Of a stretch of DNA of 64,000 bases, positions 57,036-64,000 are shown piece by piece. The notes under the pieces are model-generated. The model was given only the letters and a program-made list of their open reading frames with translations, was not told the DNA's origin and made no database searches. The stretch's first letter is position 1. Every line of letters starts with the position of its first letter. Position numbers and translations under genes: made by a program. This DNA is from Aldersonia sp. NBC_00410 (GTDB lineage: Bacteria; Actinomycetota; Actinomycetes; Mycobacteriales; Mycobacteriaceae). The stretch is from contig NZ_JAPENM010000006.1 of assembly GCF_026342035.1 (NCBI RefSeq), positions 62,001-126,000 on the forward strand, given 5' to 3'.

Positions 57036-57099
57036 AGTAGCTCACCCGTAACGGGGTCGAATTTCGACCGGCCCCCCGTTGCGGGCCATTCGAGCTACT
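57036..57099. other. Large hairpin between the first desaturase and the LeuA-like gene
   Basis: A long imperfect stem: AGTAGCTC (57036-57043) with GAGCTACT (57092-57099), CCCGTAACGGGG (57045-57056) with CCCCGTTGCGGG (57074-57085), and a small TCGAA-T-TTCGA tip at 57057-57067. It lies 98 nt after the desaturase stop and 38 nt before the next ATG. It could be a terminator or a 5' leader structure. Confidence 0.55.
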
Positions 57100-57136
57100 C
57101 GTCGGTCAACTCCTTCTCGTCAGGAAGACCGATCCA

Positions 57137-57622
57137 ATGCAGACGGCACAATCTTTCCAAATCACCGCCATCGCACGCCCGGCGCTCGCGCCGGATCTGT
57201 TCGCGCAGCGCTACGGTGTCGCGTTGCCCAAGGCGATGCGCGACGAGGCTGCAGGGCTGAGTTGGGACGAGTTCCTCGACCGCTACTGCCCGACCACCGG
57301 AATGATCGCGCTCGGTCAGTGGACCGCCCGGCCGTGTGGTGCCGGGCTGTGGCGCTACGAGGCAACCCTCGACTTCGACGGTCGCTCGACATCGTTCGTC
57401 GAGACGGCGACCGGACCGATGTCCGCGCTGACCGCGATGCTGCACGACTCCGGTGCGGGGGTGGAGATTCTCGACTTCCATCAGTTCCGGGCGGGTGCCG
57501 GGATGGCCACCGTCGTGCATTGTGAGCGGGATGGCCGGCGGCACTGGGCTGCGGCGATCACGGCCGACGCGGCGGAGTCGGCACTGCGGGCAATCGTCGC
57601 CGCCGCCAATATCCTGTCCTGA
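57137..57622 (+). CDS. Stand-alone LeuA regulatory (dimerisation) domain protein
   Basis: 161-residue protein resembling only the C-terminal allosteric domain of 2-isopropylmalate synthase. The linker-like start FAQRYGVALPKAMRDEAAGL, then ATLDFDGRSTSFVETATGPM, SALTAMLHDSGAGVEILDFH and the end HWAAAITADAAESALRAIVA follow the LeuA leucine-binding fold; the catalytic TIM barrel is absent. Start ATG 57137. It lies between two desaturase genes, unrelated to leucine genes. It could bind a small ligand or pair with another protein; no function is known to me. Confidence 0.8.
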   Translation: MQTAQSFQITAIARPALAPDLFAQRYGVALPKAMRDEAAGLSWDEFLDRYCPTTGMIALGQWTARPCGAGLWRYEATLDFDGRSTSFVETATGPMSALTAMLHDSGAGVEILDFHQFRAGAGMATVVHCERDGRRHWAAAITADAAESALRAIVAAANILS

Positions 57623-57712
57623 ACTGGGCTTTTTCGGGGCAGGGCGCGGCCGCGCCGCGATTGATCGGCCACAACCCGGCGGCGCGGATGTGGTGTCAAT
57701 CACACCAATTCT

Positions 57713-57759
57713 CTTACCCGCGCGTAACCTACGGCGCCGTAACCTACGATAAAGTAGGT
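57713..57759. promoter_or_regulatory. Triple TAC-N6-GTA operator array upstream of the second desaturase
   Basis: Three units with TAC at 57715, 57730 and 57745 and GTA at 57724, 57739 and 57754, exactly 15 bp apart. The last is a perfect palindrome with 6-bp arms (ACCTAC-N6-GTAGGT). TACGAT and TAAAGT hexamers within the last unit could serve as -10. Confidence 0.62.
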
Positions 57760-57806
57760 CAGGAAAGTTGCTATGCAGCTCTGACGACCACGTAGGAAGG
57801 ACGCCG

Positions 57807-59126
57807 GTGGCCATTTCGGACATCCAGGAATACGCCCATCTCACCGAGTCGGATATCGAGGAGCTCGGCCGCGAGTTCGACGCGATCCGCCGTGATATCG
57901 AGATGGATCGTGGCGCGCGCGACGCCAGATATATCCGCAACACGATCCGGTTGCAGCGCAGCCTCGAGGTCGGTGGTCGCGCCGTGCTGTTCGCCAGCCG
58001 CAAGCGCCCGGCCTGGCTGGTCGGGTCGGCGATGCTCGGCGTCGCGAAGATCATCGAGAACATGGAGCTCGGGCACAACGTGATGCACGGCCAGTGGGAT
58101 TGGATGAACGATCCCGAGGTGCACTCCACGACATGGGAGTGGGACAACGCCGGGCCGTCCGAGCACTGGAAGCAGACCCACAACTACATCCATCACAAGT
58201 ACACCAACGTGCTCGGCATGGACGACGACGTGGGCTACGGCCTGCTGCGCGTGACCCGGGACCAGCGCTGGATGCCGTTCTACATCGGCAACCCGGTGTA
58301 CAACCTGGTGCTCCAGATGTTCTTCGAATACGGCGTCGCCGCGCAGCACCTCGAGCTGGGCAAGGTGGCCAAGGGCCGCGTGGACAAGGCCGAGTTCGTC
58401 GAGAAGCGCAACCAGGTGCTGCGCAAGATCGGCAAGCAGATCGCCAAGGACTATGTCGTCTACCCGGCGCTGACCGGACCGGCCTGGAAGTCCACGCTGT
58501 CGGCCAACTTCACCGCGAACGTCATCCGCAATGTGTGGACCAACATGATCATCTTCTGCGGGCATTTCCCCGACGGTGCGGAGAAATTCACCAAGCAGGA
58601 CCTCGAGGGTGAGTCGAAGGGCCAGTGGTACCTGCGCCAGATGCTCGGCAGTGCCAACATCGACGGCGGCCCGGTGCTCGATTTCATGAGCGGCAACCTG
58701 AGCTACCAGATCGAGCACCACCTGTTCCCCGACCTGCCCAGTAACCGGCTCGCCGAGATTGCGGTGCGGGTTCGTGCGATCGCCGAGAAGTACGACCTGC
58801 CCTACACCAGCGGGTCGTTGCCGGTGCAGTACGCCCAGTCGTGGCGCACGATCTTGAAGCTTTCGCTGCCGAACAAGTACCTGATCGCGGACGCGGACGA
58901 CGCTCCGGAGACCGCGTCGGAGCGCAAGTTCGCCGGCAACGTCGTCCCCACGATCGATCCGGCGACCGGCCGGCGACTGGGATTGGTGACGGCGAATGCG
59001 AAGGCCAAGCGTGGCCCGCTGGCGATGTGGAGGGAGCAACGTCAGCGGCGTCGCGCAGCGTCACGAGTCGCAACGCTCGTGCCTCGGCGGCGCTCCGGTG
59101 CCGCCGACTCCGCACGCAGCGCCTGA
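57807..59126 (+). CDS. desA3: Membrane acyl-CoA desaturase, DesA3-like (second copy)
   Basis: Paralogue of the desaturase at 55.7 kb; 439 residues. Boxes are ELGHNVMHGQWDWMNDPEVH, THNYIHHKYTNVLGMDDDVG and YQIEHHLFPDLPSNRLAEIA. The GTG at 57807 has GGAAGG 6 nt upstream. The C-terminal 40 residues are Arg-rich (REQRQRRRAASRVATLVPRR) and absent from the other copy. It is monocistronic, with its own operator array and a perfect-palindrome terminator, so it can be expressed separately while sharing the reductase at 54.5 kb. Confidence 0.95.
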   Translation: MAISDIQEYAHLTESDIEELGREFDAIRRDIEMDRGARDARYIRNTIRLQRSLEVGGRAVLFASRKRPAWLVGSAMLGVAKIIENMELGHNVMHGQWDWMNDPEVHSTTWEWDNAGPSEHWKQTHNYIHHKYTNVLGMDDDVGYGLLRVTRDQRWMPFYIGNPVYNLVLQMFFEYGVAAQHLELGKVAKGRVDKAEFVEKRNQVLRKIGKQIAKDYVVYPALTGPAWKSTLSANFTANVIRNVWTNMIIFCGHFPDGAEKFTKQDLEGESKGQWYLRQMLGSANIDGGPVLDFMSGNLSYQIEHHLFPDLPSNRLAEIAVRVRAIAEKYDLPYTSGSLPVQYAQSWRTILKLSLPNKYLIADADDAPETASERKFAGNVVPTIDPATGRRLGLVTANAKAKRGPLAMWREQRQRRRAASRVATLVPRRRSGAADSARSA

Positions 59127-59161
59127 TCGACGCCTTCGGTAGCGGTCACAACTGAACACTC

Positions 59162-59199
59162 GCGGCTCGATTCGACGGGATCCCGTCGAATCGAGCCGC
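59162..59199. terminator. Perfect 38-bp palindrome, bidirectional terminator
   Basis: A 19-bp arm is followed directly by its exact complement, with no loop bases outside the arms. It lies between the convergent second desaturase and rsgA, 36 nt after the desaturase stop. T-tracts are weak on both sides. Confidence 0.7.
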
Positions 59200-59263
59200 A
59201 GCCGTTTACCGCTGTTCTCTCCGTAATAGAACTAGCGGGCTGCGGGCCGGAGAGGGCTTCCGC

Positions 59264-60268
59264 CTACCAGGAATCGTTGGTGCGTACCGCTTCCAGCAGC
59301 TGACGCACGGCCTGCACCCGGCGCGCCGACCTGCCGGTGAGCGTGTCCAGGGCGCACTCCGGGTCGGCGGGCGGCCCGAGGTGGGTGCAGCCGCGGGGGC
59401 AGTCCTCGATCTTTTCGGCGAGGTCGCCGAACGCGGCGACGACATCGTCGGGGGTGGTGTGCGCGAGGCCGAACGACCGGATGCCCGGCGTGTCCACCAC
59501 CCAGCCGGTTCGCTCGCCGTCCGGGTGTGGCAGCGCCAGCGCGACCGACTGGGTCGAGGTGTGCCTGCCCTTACCGACGCCGGACACTTCGCCTACGGCC
59601 CGATATGCCTCGGGCACAAGCCGATTCACCAGCGTCGACTTGCCGACGCCGGAGTGCCCGATCAGTGCGGTCACCTTTCCGGCCAGCGTCCTGCGCACCT
59701 CGTCGATCTGTTCGGTCGCACCGCCGAGCAGGATCGGCAGGTCGAGATCGCCGAATGAACGGGCGAACTCGTCGTGCTGCACCAGGTCGCTCTTGGTGAG
59801 GCACAGTATCGGCTGCAGGCCTCCGACGTAGGCCGCGACCATGGCACGTTCGACGAAACCGGTCCGCGGCGGCGGGTCGGCCAGCGCAACCACGATGAGC
59901 AGCTGCTCGGCGTTCGCGACCACGATCCGCTCGTACGGATCGGTGTCATCGGCGGTGCGCCGCAACACCGTTCGCCGATCGGCGACCCGCACGATGCGGG
60001 ACAGGGTATCCACCTTTCCGGACAGGTCACCGACGATGTCGACGTCGTCACCGACGACGATCGGGGTGCGGCCGAGTTCGCGCGCCCGCATGGCCACGAC
60101 CCGCTGCTCCGGATCGCCGCCGAGGACGCAGCCCCACCGGCCGCGGTCCACGGCCACCACCATCGCCGACTCGGCGTCGTCGTGGCGCGGTCGGGTCTTC
60201 GTGCGCGGCCGGGAACTGCGTCCGGGCCGGATCCGGACGTCTGATTCGTCGTATTGCCGCGGACTCAG
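59264..60268 (-). CDS. rsgA: Ribosome small-subunit biogenesis GTPase
   Basis: Circularly permuted GTPase that checks 30S maturation; 334 residues. Motif order is G4 LTKSDL, then G1 [14 protein letters not shown] and G3 [12 protein letters not shown], with a C-terminal zinc site [16 protein letters not shown]. The conserved N-terminus [20 protein letters not shown] lies just after aroA, but no ATG, GTG or TTG is found there; a CTG at 60268 overlaps the aroA TGA (CTGA) and is taken as the start. A GTG at 60310 would add 14 residues inside aroA. It is equivalent to Rv3228. Confidence 0.9.
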   Translation of the reverse strand: MSPRQYDESDVRIRPGRSSRPRTKTRPRHDDAESAMVVAVDRGRWGCVLGGDPEQRVVAMRARELGRTPIVVGDDVDIVGDLSGKVDTLSRIVRVADRRTVLRRTADDTDPYERIVVANAEQLLIVVALADPPPRTGFVERAMVAAYVGGLQPILCLTKSDLVQHDEFARSFGDLDLPILLGGATEQIDEVRRTLAGKVTALIGHSGVGKSTLVNRLVPEAYRAVGEVSGVGKGRHTSTQSVALALPHPDGERTGWVVDTPGIRSFGLAHTTPDDVVAAFGDLAEKIEDCPRGCTHLGPPADPECALDTLTGRSARRVQAVRQLLEAVRTNDSW

Positions 60269-61545
60269 GCGACGTCTCCGGCCGTGCGTCCGGACAGCAT
60301 GGCCTGCCACAGGTCGACGAAACCCGGCAGCGTCTTCGCCGTGGTCTCGACATCCTCGACGGCGATACCGTCCACCCGCAGCCCCAGAATCGCTCCCGCC
60401 GTGGCCATCCGGTGATCGGCATAGGAGTGCCAGGTGCCGCCGTGCAGCGGGGTGGGTGTGATCGTGAGCCCGTCCTCGGTTTCGGTGACATCCCCGCCGA
60501 GCGCGTTGATCTCGGTACGCAGTGCTGCGAGCCGGTCGGTTTCGTGGCCGCGCAGGTGCGCGATCCCGCGCAGCTGCGAGGGGGAGTCCGCGAGGGCGGC
60601 CAACGCGGCAACCGTGGGGGTCAGCTCGCCGACGTCGCCGAGATCGATGTCGAGGCCGTGCAGTCGGTCGGCGCCGCGCACGGTCAGCGCCGTGTCGCCG
60701 AGTTCGACGGTGGCACCCATTCGGGCCAGGATCTCACGGATGTAGTCACCGGCCTGAGTGGTCGCGTGCGGCCACAGCGGCACCGCCACCGTGCCACCAC
60801 TGACCGCGGCCGCGGCGAGAAACGGTGTCGCATTGGACAGATCGGGCTCGATTACCCAATCGACCGGGCGGACCGGGTTGGGCGGCACGATCCAGGAGTT
60901 CGGCTCGGTCGTGTCGACTTCGACGCCTGCGGTGCGCAGCATCTCGACGGTCATCTCGATATGCGGCATCGACGGCACCGCTTTCCCGTCGTGACGCACG
61001 ATCACGCCCCGCTCGAAGCGCGCCCCGGACAGCAACAGACCCGACACGAACTGCGAGGAACCGGACGCGTCGATGGTTACCTCGCCGCCGGGCAGAGCCC
61101 CCGTGCCGTTCACCACGAACGGCAGTGCGCTGCCCTCGATGTCGGCGCCGAGCGCGCGCAGTGCGTCGAGGATGGTGCCGAGCGGACGGGTGCGGGCCTG
61201 TTCGTCGCCGTCGAAGCGCACCTTGCCGTCGGCCAGTCCCGCGACGGGCGGCAGGAAGCGCATCACCGTGCCTGCGAGGCCGCAGTCCACCTCCGCCGCG
61301 TGCAGCGCGCCGGGCGCGACGTGCACCGTCGTCGCGTCGGCACCGTCGGTGACGGTCGCACCCAACGCGCGCAGCGCGTCGATCATCAGGTTGGTGTCGC
61401 GGCTGCGCAGCGCCCCGGTCAGCGTCGACGGACCGTCGGCGAGCGCGGCAAGCACCAGTGCGCGGTTGGTGATCGACTTGGAGCCGGGCAGCCGCACGAG
61501 CGCACGGATCGGTTCATCGGTGTGCGGTGCTGACCACGAATTCAC
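60265..61545 (-). CDS. aroA: 5-enolpyruvylshikimate-3-phosphate synthase
   Basis: Sixth step of the shikimate pathway. 426 residues. The first substrate loop is [20 protein letters not shown], then [59 protein letters not shown] and [20 protein letters not shown]. The GTG at 61545 ([13 protein letters not shown]) is chosen because upstream frame residues are Arg-rich shadow. It overlaps rsgA by 4 bp. It is equivalent to Rv3227. Confidence 0.95.
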   Translation of the reverse strand: MNSWSAPHTDEPIRALVRLPGSKSITNRALVLAALADGPSTLTGALRSRDTNLMIDALRALGATVTDGADATTVHVAPGALHAAEVDCGLAGTVMRFLPPVAGLADGKVRFDGDEQARTRPLGTILDALRALGADIEGSALPFVVNGTGALPGGEVTIDASGSSQFVSGLLLSGARFERGVIVRHDGKAVPSMPHIEMTVEMLRTAGVEVDTTEPNSWIVPPNPVRPVDWVIEPDLSNATPFLAAAAVSGGTVAVPLWPHATTQAGDYIREILARMGATVELGDTALTVRGADRLHGLDIDLGDVGELTPTVAALAALADSPSQLRGIAHLRGHETDRLAALRTEINALGGDVTETEDGLTITPTPLHGGTWHSYADHRMATAGAILGLRVDGIAVEDVETTAKTLPGFVDLWQAMLSGRTAGDVA

Positions 61546-61616
61546 AGGTCCATCTTCGCCTATCGGGATCTCTGTTCGCCGCACCCCCGGTGTGGCGGAT
61601 CTGTCGGGCGCGCCCC

Positions 61617-62042
61617 TCAGAACAGCTGCTCGACGACGAATCCGGCGAGCAATACGGCGAATCCACCGATCTCGCCGACGATGAGCGCGATCATGCCCGC
61701 GTGCAGCGCGGGCGTGGGATGGCGGAACTGGTTGTCGGTGTCCTCGCGCAATCCGTGCGAGACGTAGCTGCCGATGGCGATCACGAAGAACGCCACGACC
61801 ACCGCGGCGGCGACCAGGTTCACCGCGGTGGCCCACGCGCTCAGCTCGACGAACACCGCGAGCAGCAGGGTCGCGAACGAGTACAGCAGCGCCGAGCGGT
61901 GCGCGATGTCCACGTACGGGTGCGCCTGTCCGTTCGGCGAGGCCACCATGCGGCGGTACTTCCACACCCCGAGAATCAGGGCCCACAGGAAGATCAGGCC
62001 CGCGGCGAGCAGGGTGAGGCGGGTATCGAAGCCGAGTTGCAC
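61617..62042 (-). CDS. Conserved membrane protein of unknown function
   Basis: 141-residue protein with four hydrophobic helices: [60 protein letters not shown] and [21 protein letters not shown] short polar loop with [19 protein letters not shown] precedes the last helix. The GTG at 62042 gives VQLGFDTRL, in line with a membrane-insertion start. It precedes aroA on the same strand with a 71-bp gap. I do not recognise the family. Confidence 0.7.
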   Translation of the reverse strand: MQLGFDTRLTLLAAGLIFLWALILGVWKYRRMVASPNGQAHPYVDIAHRSALLYSFATLLLAVFVELSAWATAVNLVAAAVVVAFFVIAIGSYVSHGLREDTDNQFRHPTPALHAGMIALIVGEIGGFAVLLAGFVVEQLF

Positions 62043-62099
62043 GCGTCGAGTCTGCCCGGCCGCCCGGACGGTGTCGCACCCGCGTGCCAGCATGGACGT

Positions 62100-62891
62100 A
62101 TGTGCGGGAGATACGCCACCACGGTCGACCCGAGCCTGCTCGCGGTCGAGATCGACGCGCTCGACGAGACCGACCCCGAAGAGGCGCTCCTACCCGAGGA
62201 GGCGGGGCCGAACTACAACGTCGCACCGACGACGAAGGTGCTGACGGTCGTCGCCCGGCACGATCGCGACAGTCCGGACGACGAGCCGCAGCGCCGGATC
62301 AGACGGATGCGGTGGGGGCTGGTGCCGCGCTGGACGAAGCCCGCGGAACCGGGGGTGCCGGCCAAGGGCAAGCCGCTGTTCAACGCCCGCGCCGACAAGG
62401 CGGCGACCACCCCGGCATTCCGGGACGCGCTGAAATACAAGCGCTGTCTCGTCCCGATGGACGGCTGGTTCGAGTGGCTCACCGAGCCGGGTCCGAACGG
62501 CAAGGCGGTCAAGACGCCGTTCTTCATGACGCCGGCCGATGGTTCCCGGATCTACATGGCCGGGCTGTGGTCGGTGTGGCGGGACTCGCATACCGAGAGC
62601 GCACCGCTGCTCAGCTGCACCATCCTCACCACCGACGCGGTCGGCGAGCTCGCCCGGATCCATGACCGCATGCCGCTGATCATGGAATCGCGGCACTGGG
62701 ACAGCTGGCTCGATCCGGATCACGAGGCACCCGCGGACCTGCTCGTCCCGCCCGGTGAAGACGTCATCGCCGGCCTCGAGCTTCGGCCGGTGTCGGACCG
62801 GGTGAACAGCGTCAAGAACAATGCCGCCGAGCTACTCGAACCCGTCGACCCGGGCAAGGCGCCGGTGGGGGAGCAGATCAGCCTGCTGTGA
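62100..62891 (+). CDS. SRAP domain protein (HMCES/YedK family)
   Basis: Forms a covalent thiazolidine link with abasic sites in single-stranded DNA, protecting them during replication. 263 residues. The catalytic Cys2 is exposed after Met removal in MCGRYA. Other residues are [28 protein letters not shown] and the catalytic His in IHDRMPLIM. The ATG at 62100 is fixed by Cys2. The 3' end overlaps the convergent deacylase gene by 14 bp. It is equivalent to Rv3226c. Confidence 0.95.
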   Translation: MCGRYATTVDPSLLAVEIDALDETDPEEALLPEEAGPNYNVAPTTKVLTVVARHDRDSPDDEPQRRIRRMRWGLVPRWTKPAEPGVPAKGKPLFNARADKAATTPAFRDALKYKRCLVPMDGWFEWLTEPGPNGKAVKTPFFMTPADGSRIYMAGLWSVWRDSHTESAPLLSCTILTTDAVGELARIHDRMPLIMESRHWDSWLDPDHEAPADLLVPPGEDVIAGLELRPVSDRVNSVKNNAAELLEPVDPGKAPVGEQISLL

Positions 62892-63372
62892 TCGGTGCCG
62901 TCACCGCATCGGTGAGCCGGATCAGGTCGGCCGGTGCGAGCCCGATCTCGAGACCGCGCCGCCCGGCGCTGCAGAAGACCCGTTCCCAGGTCAGCGCCGA
63001 GGCGTCGATCACCGTCGCGAGCGTGCGGCGTTGACCGAGCGGTGAGATGCCCCCGGTGACGTAACCGGACGAACGCTGCGCCTTGGCCGGATCGGCCATT
63101 ACCGCCTTGGCGACGCCGAGCGCGGCCGCGGCGGCCTTGAGGGACAGCTTGTCCGGCACGGGCAGTACGGCCACCGCGAGGCGCCCGTCGGACAGTTCGA
63201 CGATCAGTGTCTTGAACACCTGCGCGGCCTCGATGCCGAGGTCACCGGCGAGTGCGTCCACTGCCTCGGTGCCGAACGAGTCCGATCGCGGGTCGTGCTG
63301 ATAGCGGTGCACGAGGTGGGCAACCTTCGCCTGGTCGAGCAGTTTCGTCGCGGGTGTCGCCCCGGTAGCCAT
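62878..63372 (-). CDS. Cys-tRNA(Pro)/tRNA deacylase, YbaK/EbsC family
   Basis: 164-residue editing enzyme that clears Cys from mischarged tRNA(Pro). It starts ATKLLDQAKVAHLVHRYQHD, has the motif FKTLIVELSDGRLAVAVLPV, KAVMADPAKAQRSSGYVTGG and ISPLGQRRTLATVIDASALT, with the conserved Lys and GGxSPxG signature. The ATG at 63372 is preferred; earlier frame sequence covers the sigH promoter. It ends inside the SRAP gene on the other strand. Confidence 0.92.
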   Translation of the reverse strand: MATGATPATKLLDQAKVAHLVHRYQHDPRSDSFGTEAVDALAGDLGIEAAQVFKTLIVELSDGRLAVAVLPVPDKLSLKAAAAALGVAKAVMADPAKAQRSSGYVTGGISPLGQRRTLATVIDASALTWERVFCSAGRRGLEIGLAPADLIRLTDAVTAPITAG

Positions 63373-63406
63373 GGTGCTCAGGCTAGGGGACCGGGTCGCG
63401 GGTGGC

Positions 63407-63433
63407 GGGAACACGAAACACGGCGGTGGCGTT
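63407..63433 (+). promoter_or_regulatory. SigH-type promoter of sigH
   Basis: GGGAACA at 63407-63413 and GTT at 63431-63433 give GGAAC-N18-GTT, matching the known SigH/SigR consensus GGAAY-N18-GTT. It lies in front of sigH on the same strand, so sigH probably stimulates itself under thiol stress. Confidence 0.7.
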
Positions 63434-63569
63434 GCACCGTCCAGGTTGCCGCGACCATCGATCCGGCACGACGACGTGAGAGGAGCGTGGGTTGGGAGTG
63501 TTGACAGTCGAGCGCTCGCGTACGGGTTCAGCGGTAGATTGGGTTCTTCCGGCGACCGAAGGGACGATA

Positions 63570-64000
63570 GTGCGCGGCGACGAAGGCCCGATTGAGCAGA
63601 GCGGTACCGAATCCGATGCAGATCTTGCGTCGCGGTTCGAGCGTGACGCCCTTCCGTTGCTCGACCAGCTCTACGGTGCCGCCCTGCGCATGACCCGCAA
63701 TCCGGCCGATGCCGAGGACCTGGTGCAGGAGACCTTCGTCAAGGCATTCTCCGCATTCCGCTCGTTCCGTGAAGGCACGAACCTGCGAGCCTGGCTGTAC
63801 CGGATCCTGACCAACACCTACATCAACTCCTATCGCAAGAAGCAGCGTCAGCCTGCGCAGTATCCGACCGACGAGATCACCGACTGGCAGCTCGCGGCCA
63901 CCGCGGAGCACACCTCGCAGGGGCTGCGTTCGGCCGAGGTCGAGGCGCTGGACGCGCTTCCCGACGACGACATCAAGGCTGCGCTGCAGGAGCTGCCCGA
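63570..64000 (+). CDS. sigH: RNA polymerase sigma factor SigH (3' end cut by window)
   Basis: ECF sigma factor for oxidative, thiol and heat stress; 143 residues visible. Region 2 is present: [54 protein letters not shown] and [20 protein letters not shown]. The last part matches SigH closely. The GTG at 63570 has GAAGGGA about 6 nt upstream; an in-frame GTG at 63498 would add 24 residues. Region 4 and any following anti-sigma gene lie beyond the right edge. A SigH-type promoter lies 137 nt upstream. Confidence 0.93.
   Translation, partial: MRGDEGPIEQSGTESDADLASRFERDALPLLDQLYGAALRMTRNPADAEDLVQETFVKAFSAFRSFREGTNLRAWLYRILTNTYINSYRKKQRQPAQYPTDEITDWQLAATAEHTSQGLRSAEVEALDALPDDDIKAALQELP

Overview
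The window is a high-GC actinobacterial chromosome segment. Gene content and order point to the mycolic-acid group (Mycobacteriales), most likely Nocardia or a close relative such as Rhodococcus. From about 6.2 kb to the right edge the genes follow, in order, the block known in Mycobacterium tuberculosis as Rv3285 down to Rv3223c (accA3, sseA, maf, accE5/accD5, birA, purK/purE, fadE25, cpsA-type LCP, rmlD, wbbL, manB, fbiB/fbiA, whiB2, pmmA, manA, alkB-rubA-rubB-alkX, sahH, tmk, mtrA-mtrB-lpqB, comF, hpf, secA1, tgs3, a desaturase locus, rsgA, aroA, SRAP, sigH). No rRNA, tRNA, CRISPR array, prophage or insertion sequence was seen.

Layout: (1) 1-4.9 kb, a minus-strand purine-catabolism operon: guanine/8-oxoguanine deaminase (cut by the left edge), uricase, 5-hydroxyisourate hydrolase, OHCU decarboxylase, and an NCS2 purine permease fused to a second OHCU-decarboxylase-like domain that has lost its catalytic His. 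(2) 5.0-13.2 kb, a patatin-like lipase and the acyl-CoA carboxylase region (AccA3, AccD5, AccE5) with SufE, rhodanese, Maf and BirA, the ligase that biotinylates AccA3. (3) 13.3-20.4 kb, a PH-domain protein, a two-component system, GtrA, PurK/PurE, and a TetR regulator beside the acyl-CoA dehydrogenase FadE25. (4) 20.4-21.4 kb, a DUF559-type nuclease gene bracketed by two related 54-bp palindromes, the only obvious accessory cassette. (5) 21.4-38.2 kb, cell-wall sugar and linkage genes (LCP protein, RmlD, WbbL, mannose-1-P guanylyltransferase, PMM, ManA), F420 genes (FbiA/FbiB with a coupled Nudix gene), WhiB2 and two transporters. (6) 38.2-40.5 kb, an alkane hydroxylase operon with two rubredoxins and a TetR regulator. 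(7) 40.5-51.7 kb, SahH, Tmk, the MtrAB-LpqB envelope-signalling operon, ComF, HPF and SecA1. (8) 51.7-59.1 kb, lipid genes: a wax ester/DGAT family protein, a ferredoxin reductase with two membrane desaturases, and a stand-alone LeuA regulatory domain between the desaturases. (9) 59.2-64 kb, RsgA, AroA, SRAP, a Cys-tRNA(Pro) deacylase-like protein and the start of SigH.

Many adjacent genes are translationally coupled by ATGA or GTGA overlaps. About ten genes have a TANNNT -10 hexamer ending 6-8 nt before the start codon and no Shine-Dalgarno sequence, which suggests leaderless transcripts. The most notable non-coding signals are an operator-like TAC-N6-GTA unit shared by accA3 and both desaturase transcription units (tandemly arrayed at 15-bp spacing at the latter), the paired 54-bp palindromes around the DUF559 gene, a long nested hairpin between CCCACATTGTGA repeats at 26.6-26.8 kb, and a SigH-type promoter in front of sigH.
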